Positions 1 to 11,100 of a stretch of 43,793 nt of DNA are shown piece after piece. The notes beneath the pieces are model-generated. The model was not told the origin of the DNA. It did not search any database and worked only from the letters and a program-made list of their open reading frames with translations. Numbering within the stretch: position 1 is the stretch's first letter; the number at the start of each line of letters is the position of its first letter. Source of the DNA: Prolixibacteraceae bacterium. Its GTDB lineage: Bacteria; Bacteroidota; Bacteroidia; Bacteroidales; Prolixibacteraceae. Both the position numbers and the translations under genes were made by a program. Location of the stretch: the NCBI GenBank assembly GCA_028282195.1, contig JANQII010000341.1:1-43793 (forward strand), given 5' to 3'.

Positions 1-168
1 TTCCTTAAATAGTGGGTACTATTCGCGTCAAATTCGCCTTGCCTAACCAAAAAATACGCACTAATAATTCTAAAAAATAAAATTTAGACAGCTTCTTAGC
101 GGTTTGAATTTTATTCTTTTTGGACAGCCTCTTTTGATACACCCTTTCTATATCTCTAAACTTTGATA

Positions 169-1644
169 TTAATAAGCATAAGCGAATAAAACACGTTGTG
201 CCGAAGGTTTACCCGAATAGATGCACTTGCCTTCCTCCTTTTCCCCTTCAAAAGGGATACAACGGATTGTAGCTTTGGTTTCATCCTTAATTTTTTGCTC
301 AGTTTCAGGGGTCCCGTCCCAATGAGCAAGAACAAAGCCACCTTTATTATCAAGCATATCCTTTAATTCTTCCATCGTATCTGCTCGGGTTGTATGCTCA
401 GTTCTGTAATCCAAAGCTTTTTGGAAAATAGTTTGCTGAATTTCTTCCAGCAAGTCGTCAATGTACTGATCAACTCCATCCACAGGAACAACATTCTTTT
501 CAAGCGTATCACGACGGGCAATTTCCACCGTACCGTTTTCAAGGTCACGAGGTCCCATTGCAATACGAACAGGCACACCTTTCAATTCGTACTCGGCAAA
601 TTTCCAACCTGGCTTTTTCGTATCCAGATCATCAACTTTTACAGATATACCTCTGTCTTTCAATTTAGCTGAAATCTCATTTGCTTTTTCAGAAATTGCT
701 TTTAGTTGTTCTTCGTTTCTGTAAATGGGAACAATTACAACCTGGAATGGAGCCAGTTTTGGGGGAAGTACCAAACCGTTATCGTCAGAGTGTGCCATAA
801 TCAGTGCACCCATCAAACGGGTTGAAACGCCCCAGCTGGTTGCCCAAACGTAATCTTCTTTTCCATCTTTGTTCGCAAATTTTACATCAAAAGCTTTGGC
901 AAAATTTTGACCAAGGAAGTGTGATGTCCCGGATTGAAGGGCTTTCCCATCCTGCATTAAAGCTTCAATCGTATATGTTTCCAGTGCTCCTGCAAAACGC
1001 TCATTTTCTGATTTTGCACCTTTAATAACAGGAACTGCCATGAACTTTTCAGCAAAGTCAGCGTAAACATTTACCATTTTTTCCGTTTCATCCAATGCCT
1101 CCTGTTTTGTGGCGTGTGCAGTATGCCCCTCCTGCCACAAAAATTCTGCTGTACGAAGGAATAAACGGGTACGCATTTCCCAACGAACCACATTGGCCCA
1201 CTGGTTACAAAGAATAGGAAGATCACGATAGGATTGAATCCAGTTTTTGTAGGTATTCCATATAATTGTTTCAGAAGTCGGACGCACTATTAATTCTTCT
1301 TCAAGTTTTGCGTTTGGATCAACAACTACTCCATTTCCATCCGGATCATTCATCAACCGGTAGTGTGTAACTATGGCACATTCTTTGGCAAAACCTTCCA
1401 CATGGTCAGCTTCTTTACTAAAAAACGATTTGGGGATAAAAAGTGGAAAATAGGCATTCATGTGCCCTGTTTCCTTAAACATGCGGTCCAATTCGGCCTG
1501 CATTTTCTCCCAAATAGCATAGCCATAAGGCTTTATAACCATGCTTCCCCTTACTGCCGAGTTCTCCGCGAGATCGGCTTTTACAACCAGTTCATTATAC
1601 CATTGTGAATAATTTTCACTCCTGGAGGTTAATTCTTTAGCCAT
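169..1644 (-). CDS. proS: Prolyl-tRNA synthetase (archaeal/eukaryotic-type, class II)
   Basis: Charges tRNA-Pro with proline in the cytoplasm. The 491-aa protein has class II motifs: RPTSETIIW, then [20 protein letters not shown] (motif 2) and [16 protein letters not shown] (motif 3). These are followed by an anticodon-binding domain (from VVIVPIYR) and the short C-terminal domain ending in YAY that is typical of the archaeal-type enzyme found in Bacteroidota. I chose the ATG at 1642-1644 ([14 protein letters not shown]). The frame stays open further upstream, but that extension has no family similarity and would overlap the divergent lipoprotein gene. No clear terminator is seen in the 168 bases to the left edge. 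The call is secure. Confidence 0.97.
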   Translation of the reverse strand: MAKELTSRSENYSQWYNELVVKADLAENSAVRGSMVIKPYGYAIWEKMQAELDRMFKETGHMNAYFPLFIPKSFFSKEADHVEGFAKECAIVTHYRLMNDPDGNGVVVDPNAKLEEELIVRPTSETIIWNTYKNWIQSYRDLPILCNQWANVVRWEMRTRLFLRTAEFLWQEGHTAHATKQEALDETEKMVNVYADFAEKFMAVPVIKGAKSENERFAGALETYTIEALMQDGKALQSGTSHFLGQNFAKAFDVKFANKDGKEDYVWATSWGVSTRLMGALIMAHSDDNGLVLPPKLAPFQVVIVPIYRNEEQLKAISEKANEISAKLKDRGISVKVDDLDTKKPGWKFAEYELKGVPVRIAMGPRDLENGTVEIARRDTLEKNVVPVDGVDQYIDDLLEEIQQTIFQKALDYRTEHTTRADTMEELKDMLDNKGGFVLAHWDGTPETEQKIKDETKATIRCIPFEGEKEEGKCIYSGKPSAQRVLFAYAY

Positions 1645-1728
1645 ATCTTTTGATTTGGTATGGTATTTGTTTCTTTTGTATTTGAAAAATTGAGGTACAA
1701 AGTAAATAAATTTATTCATAAAAGATAC

Positions 1729-1734
1729 AGGAGG
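1729..1734 (+). promoter_or_regulatory. Strong Shine-Dalgarno site AGGAGG
   Basis: AGGAGG lies 7 bases before the ATG at 1742. Such a perfect site is uncommon in Bacteroidota, where most genes in this window have none, and it fixes the start of the lipoprotein gene. Confidence 0.7.
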
Positions 1735-1741
1735 TTTAGTT

Positions 1742-3292
1742 ATGAAAACAAAAGTTACCATACTTGCAGCGATTGCCTTTGCATTGGGTGCCTGCACAAC
1801 CGGGACTTACGTAACAGACAGATACAGTGATGTCTATTTTGAACCCGGTGATGTTCCGCCTCCGGTTGCTGTTGAAGAACCAGCTGAAGAAGAAAGTTCC
1901 AGGTCTATCATTATCCAGGAAGTTGAGGAAAATGAGGATGGAACGAAGACGTTGAAAAATTACGTTTTTGAAGATGCTGAGTTGAGTGACCAGGTTTACG
2001 ACATGGAAAACATGGAGTTAATCGAATCAGATACTACAATTTATGAGAACGATGGTGATATAGACTATGTCGTTAATAACTACTACGATGCTGATGAGCT
2101 TGACTTTGCATATCGCATTAGAAGGTTTCATCGTCCTTATTTCTATGATCCTTTCTACTGGGATAGTTGGGGGTATTATGATTCATGGTATTCTCCTTAT
2201 TACTCCTGGCATCATTACAACTATTACAGCCCATGGGGTTACTGGCACCGTCCCTATTTAAGCTGGAGTTTTGGCTGGCACAGCCCATTCTATTACAGTA
2301 GCTGGTATTCTCCTTATTACAGGCATTATCACTATAGCCCTTATTATTGGGGAGGAGGACATTATTACAGTCACAACTATTACCGGGATGATATTCGCTA
2401 TGGCAGAAGAACTTCGCCAAATTATTACTATAATAACAGGACAACACAAAATGCAAGTGCTGTTTCACGAACTTCGCGTTCAGCAATTAACAGAAGTTCT
2501 GGAAATAATGTAGCTACCGGCAGGCGCTCAACAGTGGGCAGTCGTTCTGACCTTAAGAGTACTGCTGTGAATCGAACTGCTACAAGAAGGTCAACGGTTT
2601 CCCCTGATGGTAATTCTTCGGTTCAAAGAACCGCTACCCGAAGAACAATGGTTTCATCTGATGGCAATGCTTCTGTTCAAAGGACTGCAACACGTAGAAC
2701 ATCTGGAAATACAAGAAGTAGTTCAACAATTATGAATAAGCGCAGAGCTTCTACTTACACACCAAATGTAAGTACATCCGGCAGAAGGAGTATTTCAGGA
2801 ACAAGTACTACGACACGTACAAGAACTTCCGGAGCTGTTACAAATTCAAGTGGTAGAAATTATTCGACCAAGTCGATTTCTACGCAACGAAAACAATATA
2901 CGCCAAGCTACAGTAAGCCCAGAACGGTTACCCGTTCGAACTATAACAGTAGCAACTACAGCAAACCAAGAAGCTCTTCTACTTACAGTAAGCCCAGCAC
3001 TACTAATCGTAGAAGTACGCCAGCACGTTCAAGTAGTTCAAGCTATAAGAGTACTTATAAATCCAATTCTTCTTATAGTAAAGGTTCAAGCAGTAGCAGC
3101 AGGCCTTCAAGAAGCTCAAGCTATCGTTCATCTTCACCAAGCAGGAGCAGTAGTAGCTATTCACCCAGTAGAAGTTCCAGCAGCCGAAGCAGTTATTCGA
3201 GTGGAACAAGCTCAAGTAGCAGCCGAAGCAGTTATTCAGGAAGCTCAGGTAGTTCAAGGAGTTCATCATCCAGCAGAAGTGGACGTCGCTAA
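1742..3292 (+). CDS. Low-complexity lipoprotein with Tyr/Trp-rich and Ser/Arg-rich regions
   Basis: Function unknown. The 516-aa product starts with a lipoprotein signal ([18 protein letters not shown], lipobox LGAC with Cys about residue 18). An acidic segment (residues about 35-100) follows. Next is a region of about 100 residues very rich in Tyr, Trp, His and Pro (SWYSPYY, WHHYNYY). A long Ser/Arg/Thr-rich tail runs from about residue 215 to the end. The tail includes an 18-residue tandem repeat beginning RTATRR. The design suggests a surface or periplasmic structural or adhesive lipoprotein, which is inference. It is transcribed divergently from proS and has an unusually good ribosome binding site. 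Extra-frame ORFs over this gene are shadows of its biased composition. Confidence 0.85.
   Translation: MKTKVTILAAIAFALGACTTGTYVTDRYSDVYFEPGDVPPPVAVEEPAEEESSRSIIIQEVEENEDGTKTLKNYVFEDAELSDQVYDMENMELIESDTTIYENDGDIDYVVNNYYDADELDFAYRIRRFHRPYFYDPFYWDSWGYYDSWYSPYYSWHHYNYYSPWGYWHRPYLSWSFGWHSPFYYSSWYSPYYRHYHYSPYYWGGGHYYSHNYYRDDIRYGRRTSPNYYYNNRTTQNASAVSRTSRSAINRSSGNNVATGRRSTVGSRSDLKSTAVNRTATRRSTVSPDGNSSVQRTATRRTMVSSDGNASVQRTATRRTSGNTRSSSTIMNKRRASTYTPNVSTSGRRSISGTSTTTRTRTSGAVTNSSGRNYSTKSISTQRKQYTPSYSKPRTVTRSNYNSSNYSKPRSSSTYSKPSTTNRRSTPARSSSSSYKSTYKSNSSYSKGSSSSSRPSRSSSYRSSSPSRSSSSYSPSRSSSSRSSYSSGTSSSSSRSSYSGSSGSSRSSSSSRSGRR
2573..2698 (+). repeat. In-frame 54-bp tandem repeat
   Basis: Two full 18-codon copies plus a third partial copy, each beginning RTATRR and ending DGN-x-SVQ, at 2573-2626, 2627-2680 and 2681-2698. 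The copies have diverged at synonymous sites, so the duplication is not recent. Confidence 0.75.
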
Positions 3293-3357
3293 ACAAAAGA
3301 ACCTGGGATTAACTTAATATGAATCTTAAAAACTTAATTCATTCAGCCATGAAACGA

Positions 3358-3406
3358 ACATGAATTTTAAAATGTTTTTGTTCAAAAACTAACATTTTAA
3401 ATTCAT
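3358..3406. terminator. Long imperfect AT-rich hairpin
   Basis: ATGAATTTTAAAATGTT is followed after a short loop by AACATTTTAAATTCAT, forming a long near-perfect stem between the lipoprotein gene and the next gene. It has no clean U-tract, so it may be a terminator or simply a stable intergenic hairpin. Confidence 0.4.
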
Positions 3407-3422
3407 CGAGAGTTCCATCGAA

Positions 3423-3430
3423 TACATTTG
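3423..3430 (+). promoter_or_regulatory. Candidate -7 box TACATTTG
   Basis: Exact match to the Bacteroidetes -7 consensus TAnnTTTG, 21 bases before the ATG at 3452. No TTG is found at the expected distance upstream, so support is partial. Confidence 0.35.
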
Positions 3431-3451
3431 AAAACGAATAATTTTAATGAG

Positions 3452-4942
3452 ATGAAACGAATACACTATATTATTGTTTTAATATTTCTGAGTTCAACTG
3501 CATTCGGACAAACTTTTGCAGATGCTTTACTGCTATCAAATACTCAGATTCACGGAACAGCAAGATCTGCAGCGATGGGTAATGCCGTTGGGGCACTTGG
3601 AGGTGATTTTACATCACTGTCTGTTAACCCTGCAGGGATTGGTTTGTATCAAACCAGTGAGTTTACTTTTACCCCTTCTTTTTCTTTCAATGAATCTGAG
3701 GTTCAGGTCGGTGGACAAAAATACTCTGATAACGACTTTGAATTTAACCTGGATCAGGTAGGTTATGTTGGAGCATATAAATTATCAAGCAGTTCTTCCT
3801 CCAGCTTGGTGAGTGTAAATTTTGGAGTTGGTTTCAATAAACTTGCTGATTTTAATCAAACAGCAATGGGAGCCTTTAATCAATCACCTGTATCATTTTT
3901 AGATGGGATTGTTGATTATGCAAATACTGAGTCTTTGTCTAACGGATATTTGAGTCGTCAAATTGGGGAGATTGAATACAGGGATTGGCAAGCAAAGTTA
4001 GCCTGGGAAACTTTTTTAATGAATTCAGCTACAGATATTAATGGGAATGAAATTGATGGGCAGTACGTCAGCATCCTTTTTGAGGATGAAAGAGTAGACC
4101 AAAGAAAAACCTGGGTAACTTCAGGAAGCATTACTGAATATGTTCTATCTGCTGGATTGAACTTCAATCATAAGTTTTATTTGGGTGCAACAGTTGGTAT
4201 TCACGATGTATATTATAAAAGAAATCAGCTTTATACAGAGCAGTTGTCTGAAGATTCTTTTTCTTACAGAGATAGATATTTGCTTACCGGAACAGGTTTT
4301 GTTTTTAAGTTAGGTGCGATCTATAAGCCTACTTCGTCTGTTCGGTTTGGCTTAGCTTTCCATACACCAACGTATTATCAATTGGATGAGGAAAATAACT
4401 TAATAATGTCATCTGAATTACAACGATCAAACAGATATGAAGGAACCAATTTATTTGGCTATGATTTCAGGACTCCGTTAAAAGCCGTCCTAAGCGGGGC
4501 ATTCGTTATAAACAAAGCTGCGATTATAAGTTTTGATGCTGAATATTTGGATTATTCATCCATGCGCTATAGTGATGGATCCGGTGGTGATGATATGGAT
4601 GACATCGATATGGATATCGATCGTAATTATGAGCAAGTGTTTAACTTCAGGCTTGGTGGCGAGTTACGTGTAACTAATCAGGTAAGTGTTCAGGCGGGTT
4701 ACGAGTATTATGGCGAACCATTTAAAAGCAATGCGTCAATTGCAGATACAGGAAGTTTAAAGCACGAATTAAGCTCAGTATCTGTTGGTGTCGGTTATTC
4801 GTATAAAAGCTTTTTTATCGATGCTGCTTTCAAACAATACACAAAAAATTCGAACATATTTGATCAGCAACCTAATTTCTCAAATCTTGCTTCAGATTCT
4901 TACAACAGAAAATTATTGTTAACGTTAGGATTCAGATTTTAA
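3452..4942 (+). CDS. FadL/OmpP1-like outer membrane protein
   Basis: Predicted outer-membrane beta-barrel of about 496 aa, resembling the OmpP1/FadL/TodX family that Bacteroidota use for hydrophobic substrates. It has a signal peptide (MKRIHYIIVLIFLSSTAFGQ). Directly after it comes the family N-terminal stretch with SAAMGNAVGALGGDFTSLSVNPAGIG, the conserved NPAG motif of these barrels. The rest alternates polar and aromatic residues and ends in an aromatic beta strand (LLLTLGFRF), as expected for barrel assembly. I chose ATG 3452. An in-frame TTG at 3428 would add eight residues before the signal peptide. The ligand cannot be told from sequence. Confidence 0.85.
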   Translation: MKRIHYIIVLIFLSSTAFGQTFADALLLSNTQIHGTARSAAMGNAVGALGGDFTSLSVNPAGIGLYQTSEFTFTPSFSFNESEVQVGGQKYSDNDFEFNLDQVGYVGAYKLSSSSSSSLVSVNFGVGFNKLADFNQTAMGAFNQSPVSFLDGIVDYANTESLSNGYLSRQIGEIEYRDWQAKLAWETFLMNSATDINGNEIDGQYVSILFEDERVDQRKTWVTSGSITEYVLSAGLNFNHKFYLGATVGIHDVYYKRNQLYTEQLSEDSFSYRDRYLLTGTGFVFKLGAIYKPTSSVRFGLAFHTPTYYQLDEENNLIMSSELQRSNRYEGTNLFGYDFRTPLKAVLSGAFVINKAAIISFDAEYLDYSSMRYSDGSGGDDMDDIDMDIDRNYEQVFNFRLGGELRVTNQVSVQAGYEYYGEPFKSNASIADTGSLKHELSSVSVGVGYSYKSFFIDAAFKQYTKNSNIFDQQPNFSNLASDSYNRKLLLTLGFRF

Positions 4943-4956
4943 ATGGAATAGATACC

Positions 4957-4985
4957 AAAGCACTGGTTAGTAAAATCGGTGCTTT
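4957..4985 (+). terminator. Hairpin after the outer membrane protein gene
   Basis: AAAGCAC (4957-4963) pairs with GTGCTTT (4979-4985) shortly after the stop codon. The following sequence is only moderately T-rich, so efficiency is uncertain. Confidence 0.45.
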
Positions 4986-5116
4986 GCTGTTTATTGCCTT
5001 AATATCTAAAAATGTTTTCAACAATGTTGTAAAAAATGTTTATAAAATTTTAATCAAAATTAGTTTTATTCCTATCCGAATTAGCGTAAATTAGTTTACG
5101 AGTTACAATCAACAAG

Positions 5117-5419
5117 ATGGATAATTTTAAGAAAATAAGTTACCTTGAATCATTGAAGATATTCAGGCAGGCTGACCAGTTGGGAAGGCGTTTAAGGCTT
5201 GGGGACTTAAAGACATCCAAGTGGTTGCAACGCCAAAATATTAATCTGGACAATATAAAAGCGATATCAAAAGATTATCCTGACCTTCGGATTTTTATTA
5301 TTGGGGAGGGACAAAATGAAGGTTTCTATGTTTATTCTCAACAGCTGGAAACTTGTTTCAAATTTCAACATGGGTATTCAACGGTCACCCAAACAATCTC
5401 TAAAAAAGCGATTTCTTAA
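5117..5419 (+). CDS. Hypothetical protein, 100 aa
   Basis: I do not recognise this protein. It is soluble, begins MDNFKKISYLESLKIFRQAD, has a basic helical N-terminal half and a beta-rich second half (DLRIFIIGEG, GFYVYSQQ). It has no signal peptide or Cys pattern. It is the first gene of a tight operon: its TAA (5417-5419) abuts the ATG of the methyltransferase, and the DUF4954 gene follows 6 bases after that. The link suggests a shared process, but the process is unknown. Confidence 0.75.
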   Translation: MDNFKKISYLESLKIFRQADQLGRRLRLGDLKTSKWLQRQNINLDNIKAISKDYPDLRIFIIGEGQNEGFYVYSQQLETCFKFQHGYSTVTQTISKKAIS

Positions 5420-6136
5420 ATGAATTTCCCGGATGACCCATTGGCTCTTGGGGTTTATAATTTCCATTTTCAAAAAAAAAATATTCCGATAAAAATACAT
5501 TCACAGGGTTTTGACGTGGATGAAGTTATGCCTTCCTATTTTTTCAGAACTGAAAATGAAATGCCACAGCTGGAACGAAAAGCCCTTGAACTTTGCAAGG
5601 GGAAAGTCCTGGATGTAGGGGCTTGTGTGGGCTGTCATTCCATTGTTCTTCAGGAAAAACTGATTGAAGTAACAGCTCTTGAAAAATCCCGGCTTTGTTG
5701 TGAAGTGCTAAAAGATAGAGGAGTAAAGAAGGTTATTCAGCAAGATATTTATACTTATCATGGAGATAAATTCGACACGATTCTTCTTTTAATGAATGGT
5801 GCTGGAATAGCAGGTACCCCAGATGGTATGGATAGCTTCTTAGCTAAATTGAAAGAATTACTCACTCCTGGCGGTCAAATACTGATGGACTCCTCTGATT
5901 TAATATATTTGTATATGGATGAGGATGGTTCTGCAAGGATTGACCTTAACTCTGAACATTATTACGGAGAGCTGGTTTATCAAACTGAATATCAAAATAA
6001 AAAAGGGAGTGAATTTCCCTGGTTATATATTGACCCGAATTTATTAGCCTTAAAAGCAGAACAAAATGGTTTAACTGTAGAACAGGCTTTTCAGGGAGAA
6101 CATTACGACTATTTGGTACAACTTGTTTTAAAATAA
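5420..6136 (+). CDS. Class I SAM-dependent methyltransferase
   Basis: A 238-aa Rossmann-fold methyltransferase. The AdoMet-binding motif I is VLDVGACVGCHS (about residues 65-76). An acidic residue ends strand 2 (ALEKS), and strand 4 is FDTILLLMNGAGIAGT. The N-terminal segment (residues 1-60) is not part of the core fold and may hold the substrate specificity region. The motif I glycine pattern is slightly unusual, with Cys replacing common residues (GACVGC). The start directly abuts the previous stop, and the gene is in operon with the 100-aa protein and a DUF4954 protein. The substrate is unknown. Confidence 0.85.
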   Translation: MNFPDDPLALGVYNFHFQKKNIPIKIHSQGFDVDEVMPSYFFRTENEMPQLERKALELCKGKVLDVGACVGCHSIVLQEKLIEVTALEKSRLCCEVLKDRGVKKVIQQDIYTYHGDKFDTILLLMNGAGIAGTPDGMDSFLAKLKELLTPGGQILMDSSDLIYLYMDEDGSARIDLNSEHYYGELVYQTEYQNKKGSEFPWLYIDPNLLALKAEQNGLTVEQAFQGEHYDYLVQLVLK

Positions 6137-6142
6137 GATAGT

Positions 6143-8146
6143 ATGGATTCAACGAATTTACGCACCCTTACTGAATCAGAAATTCAAATTCTTAAAAACA
6201 ACCAGTGTATTTCAAGTGACTGGAGCAAGATTCATGTAAAAGAAGGTTTTATTGCTGAAAAAATCAGAAGTACCCGGTTTACCGGCAAAGTGGTTGTTGG
6301 CAAACTTGACGGAGTTGTTGAATTCCCCGGGGGGATTGAGAAAGAGTGTGGAATTTATGATGCCCATATCCACAATTGTACAATTGGCGATCATGTCTTT
6401 ATTAATCATGTGAAAAATCATATTGCCAACTATGAAATTGGTGATCATGTTGTTATTGACAATATTGATCTGTGTGTAGTTGAGTCAGAAACTTCTTTTG
6501 GAAACGGAATTAAGGTTGAGGTTTTGGATGAGACGGGAGGTCGGGAAGTCACTATTTATAATGAACTGTCGGCACATCTTGCTTACATGCAGGCATTCTA
6601 TAAACATAGAGTAAAAACAATTCAGCAAATTGAGAAGTTAATCCAGGATTATAGTACTGGTATAAGTTCCCCAATTGGTAAAATTGGAAGCTATACCAAG
6701 ATTTCGAATTGTAAAGAAATCAAGAATGTTTACATAGGGGAATATGCTGAAGTACATGGTGCAAGCAAACTTGAAAATGGATCTCTCAATAGTAAAAAGG
6801 AAGCTCCGGTAATGATAGGACATGATGCGATTGCCAGAAATTTTATAGCTTCTTCCGGTTCCGAAATCTCAGAGGGGGCAATTGTTGATAATTGTTTTGT
6901 TGGGCAGGGGTGTATCCTGAGTTCACAATATTCGGCTCAAAACTCATTGTTTTTTGCTAATTGCCAGGGGTTTCATGGTGAAGCGTGTTCCGTTTTTGCC
7001 GGGCCTTACACGGTTACACACCACAAATCCACACTTTTGATAGCAGGAATGTTTTCTTTTTGTAATGCGGGAAGTGGATCTAACCAAAGTAACCATATGT
7101 ACAAACTTGGTCCAATTCATCATGGTATTGTAGAAAGAGGTTCTAAAACGACCAGTGATTCGTATCTTTTGTGGCCCGCAAAAATTGGAGCTTTTACCTT
7201 GGTAATGGGAAGACATTATAAGAACTCAGATACATCGAATATGCCATTTTCTTATTTAGTTGAAAATAAAGATGAAAGCTGGCTGGCTCCGGGAGTAAAC
7301 CTAAAAAGTGTTGGTACCATTCGTGATGTAATGAAATGGCCACGCCGTGATAAACGAACTGATCCAGTAAAACTGGACTGTGTTAACTTCAATTTGTTGA
7401 GTCCGTTTACCATACAAAAAATGGCGAATGGTATTGATAAACTGAAAAAGATACTGGACATATCCGGTGAAACAACCGAGGTATTCTCATACAATAACAC
7501 AAAAATCAGGCATGATGCACTTCATCGTGGTTTGAAACTTTACCATATGGCTATCATGAAGTTTATCGGTAACTCAATAATTACCCGGTTGAATTTGTGC
7601 GAACTGGATACCTTTGATCAGGTTCAGCGATGTCTTTCCCCGGATTCGGAGATTGGCAAAGGAGAGTGGATTGACCTATCGGGCTTAATTGCTCCCAAAA
7701 AAGAAATTTTAAATTTGTTGAACAACATTGAATCAGGACAAATTGAAAGTTTACAGGAAATTGAAGATGTATTCCGTTCACTTCATGACAATTATTATGA
7801 TTATGAATGGAACTGGACGTTTGATTTTATTAAGGAATATCTGAAAAAGCCTGTCAATAAGATGTCCATTGATGAATTGATATCAATTGTTGAGGAATGG
7901 AAAGATAGTGTTGTGGGTATTGACAAAATGCTGTATCAGGATGCAAAAAAGGAATTCAGGCTTGAATCAATGACTGGTTTTGGAATAGATGGAGATGAAG
8001 CTACAAAACAGCAAGATTTCGATATTGTCCGTGGTAAGTTTGATGAGAATGCTTTTGTCAAAGAAATTTTGGATCATATTAAAAGAAAAACAGCTTTAGG
8101 GGAACGCGTGGTGAAGCAGCTGAATGCTGTTGCTGTAAATACTTAG
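6143..8146 (+). CDS. DUF4954 family left-handed beta-helix protein
   Basis: A 667-aa protein that I recognise as the DUF4954 family of Bacteroidota. The N-terminus matches family style (LTESEIQILKNNQCISSDWS), and much of residues 50-330 consists of hexapeptide-like rungs with I-G-x-x-V/A-x patterns (for example CTIGDHVFINHVKNHIANYEIGDHVVIDNI and YIGEYAEVHGASKLENG). Such rungs form the left-handed beta-helix of acyl- and nucleotidyl-transferases. The C-terminal third is alpha-helical. A sugar-nucleotide or acyl-transfer-related role is plausible, but the biochemical function is not established to my knowledge. It is the last gene of the operon. Its stop overlaps the convergent permease stop by 4 bases, with no terminator in between. 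Confidence 0.85.
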   Translation: MDSTNLRTLTESEIQILKNNQCISSDWSKIHVKEGFIAEKIRSTRFTGKVVVGKLDGVVEFPGGIEKECGIYDAHIHNCTIGDHVFINHVKNHIANYEIGDHVVIDNIDLCVVESETSFGNGIKVEVLDETGGREVTIYNELSAHLAYMQAFYKHRVKTIQQIEKLIQDYSTGISSPIGKIGSYTKISNCKEIKNVYIGEYAEVHGASKLENGSLNSKKEAPVMIGHDAIARNFIASSGSEISEGAIVDNCFVGQGCILSSQYSAQNSLFFANCQGFHGEACSVFAGPYTVTHHKSTLLIAGMFSFCNAGSGSNQSNHMYKLGPIHHGIVERGSKTTSDSYLLWPAKIGAFTLVMGRHYKNSDTSNMPFSYLVENKDESWLAPGVNLKSVGTIRDVMKWPRRDKRTDPVKLDCVNFNLLSPFTIQKMANGIDKLKKILDISGETTEVFSYNNTKIRHDALHRGLKLYHMAIMKFIGNSIITRLNLCELDTFDQVQRCLSPDSEIGKGEWIDLSGLIAPKKEILNLLNNIESGQIESLQEIEDVFRSLHDNYYDYEWNWTFDFIKEYLKKPVNKMSIDELISIVEEWKDSVVGIDKMLYQDAKKEFRLESMTGFGIDGDEATKQQDFDIVRGKFDENAFVKEILDHIKRKTALGERVVKQLNAVAVNT

Positions 8147-11100
8147 TAGTTTCTTAAAGCTTCATTTAGCTCTGACTTCATTGTTAGCTTACCGGCAATA
8201 TAAATCCAAATAGAAGCACTGAATAGTACAATCAAAACCAGGGAAACAGCCCAGTAGATCAAATTGTTGTACAGCTCGGATGTAAGACTTGGAATTGCTG
8301 AGATTATAGCAGGGATTGAGCTAATTATTACTGCAAAAACAACCATCAGTAAATGTTCAGAAAGAATCATTTTAAACAATCTCATTTTTGTGAAACCGTT
8401 TGCCTGTAAAACTGCCAACTCTGACCGTTGTTCCAGTAAACTTCTGAAGATAATTACGCCTAGCCCAATTGTACCAATGAGGAGACCAAGTGCTCCCAAT
8501 TGCAGGAAAATATTCAGATAGGTATTCTCAACCTGGTAAAATTTCAATAGACGGTCTTTAGCAGGGGTAATTTCTAATCCGTAATTTCTCATTGCAGATT
8601 TTAGGGTTTCTTCGCTGTCTTTTCCTGAAATAAGAAAAACCTGACAGCCACTAACCGAAGGGAAATGCTTTAGAAATTGCTTTTCGGAGATGAGAATATT
8701 ACCTTGAAAGATAGAGTTTGCAAGCCCGCCGATAAGTTTTAGGGATATTTCTTCTCCAGCTTCATTTTTGTAGATTAAAGTGTCACCAACTGATTTACCA
8801 AGCCCCCATTTAATAACAGTTTGATCAGCTATTGCAGGGATTAGATTATCCCCTGATGTTTCATTCAAGGAAAGCCATGGGGTACTTGTATCTAATTCAT
8901 TGGTTCGGGCAGTAAAAGTAAACGCCTGCTTCTTGTCAAAAGCTAAAGGATCAAATCCTAGTAATCTTGGACGGCTTACCCGGTTTAGGTTGAGGCAACT
9001 GGCATCATCGCCCTGAAGTGCACGAAATTGAACAACGTCAATTTCATTTTCCAAACCAAATTCAAATTGGCCTTCTTCAGAGTTTAAGTCAATAAGAACT
9101 GGCAAACTGGTTTCAGCAAAGTAATCGTACCCGCCAGTTCCGGAAGAAGGTAGATCTGCATTTTTAGTTAGGTCTTTTCGATTTAAACCCGTTGAGAGCA
9201 CCAAAAAGATTCCAACAGATAAAAAGCTGATTAGCAGAATTGCTTTTTTACGATTGTTGTAAAGCCTGTTAAAAATCAACTGTCTAAATGAATGAAGCTT
9301 ACCTGAAGTACTACTTCTTAGTAAGAAAAATGAATTCAGTAAAAGAATAAAAGCTGGAAGTAGACCAAAACCGGCAGCAAAAAATAAGTTAGGATCAACA
9401 TCATTGCTACCAGATAACAACTGAACCAGAATTGCAATTGAACCCATAAGCAAGACTAATCCGGTAATGAAATTTGCCAGTACCCTTTTTCTTGTAATCA
9501 CTTTCGTGTCTTTTACTGAATGCTTTGTAAGCTTTTTTAGAATGAACCAAACTGCAAGTATTGAAATAAAGGCAATGGTAGAGAAAGCCTTAACAATTGC
9601 TGAAAAAGTTATTTGTGTTTCAACAATTGCTGCCTGGACTATCTCGAACCAAATGGTGTTTATGGCTCTAATAATTAAATCATTGTATACCAGCCCGATT
9701 GGGATGCCAATTAGAATGCCGGATACAATTATAAATATTGACTCAGTAAGAATGAACTTTCTGATTTTAGCTGCTGGAAATCCAATAGCTTGCAGTGTGC
9801 GAACTTCTGTTTCCCGATAATTCAGGTAGAGCCTGAACATTAAGTAGGCCAACAAAAGAGCCGCAAAAAGTACGAAGAAGCTCAGACCAATGAATAATTC
9901 CCCAAAATCAACACCACCACTGGCTGCAGTCAGGCCTTCATCTTTAGCAGAAGTTATTTGGAAACCAACCGACGTTGGGGAAAGCCCTGCTAATAATTGC
10001 TTCCGGATAGAATTGCTTTCAAGCGTATTAAAACGGATGGCTGTTGATTCCCCAAATCTATTCTTCCAAAGTTTTTTAGCGGCATCAAGTTTTATAAAAG
10101 CTTTTGGTGTGCCTTTGTGCAGGTTCCAGTAATCTTCATCTTTTTGGCGAATTGACGATAGATCAACCGGCACTCCCGTTTCCCAATCCCGGCAATGTCC
10201 GGCATCAAACATACCCGGTATTTCAGGCATCAATAGTTGATCATCCCATTTGTCATCAATTTCAACAATATTTTTTATAATGAAATGAGTTTTATTTTCT
10301 ACCAGTTTTCGCAAGGGACCAACTTCAAAATAACTTAGCTTGATGGTATCTCCGGGCTTAGCATCCAAATCGTTAGCCATCCATCTGTTAATGATTATCT
10401 CATTGTATTCCAGGTCAATTATTTCAGATGGAACTCCTGCTACAAAAGAGTAGGGGGTTGCTTTTTCATTAAGTTCGAATTGATTGACAAAATAAGTGAA
10501 AACAGGATAGCTGTTTTTGAATTCATTTATCGCAAACTCTTCAATTTCAGGCTCAATAAATACACGATCTGAAATTATTTCGGAAAAGCCCAACTTTTCA
10601 TCTTTTCTTATTTTGAGATTGATATCTTCAAGCTGCCAATATTTTTGAAGCCTGGCTTTTAACTGATCTTCATCCGTATTATCAGAACTTGCCAGGATCA
10701 GGTTTGCTTTTTCATTTAGGTCTAATTGTTGGTTCAGCCATTTTTTTGCCAGAAAAATGTTTTTAGGTGACGATTGTATATTCTGCAAATTAAAGTTTCC
10801 GGTTTGCTCAACAGTTGCAATCGCTTTTATTTTCACACGAAATGAAATGCTGTTTTCTTCTGCAGAAACAAAAGGAGTATTTGATGGAAATGTACTTAGT
10901 TTGTTGATTCTGATTAAGAGTTCTTGCCCCGTTTTAACTCCAAGTATATCCGCCAGGTGTAGGTTTATAATTGCTTCATTTCTTTGAAGTGTGTACAGAC
11001 TGTCTGTTTTGGCAAAGTAATTAAATTCTTGATCGATTCCCCAAACCTGAAGCTGGTTTACACGTGCTTCCCCTCCATTAAGGATTGCCATTCCATTTGC

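Noticed and set aside
1-168. Gene or terminator at the left edge
   Set aside because: Nothing coding is visible, and the repeated GGACAGC-like stretch is too short and without a stem for a firm call.
169-1797. Longer ProS start near 1797
   Set aside because: The extra 51 residues have no family similarity and would overlap the divergent lipoprotein gene and its ribosome site.
2067-3317. Overlapping ORFs in other frames across the lipoprotein gene
   Set aside because: They arise from the biased composition of the main gene; none has a signal or a domain.
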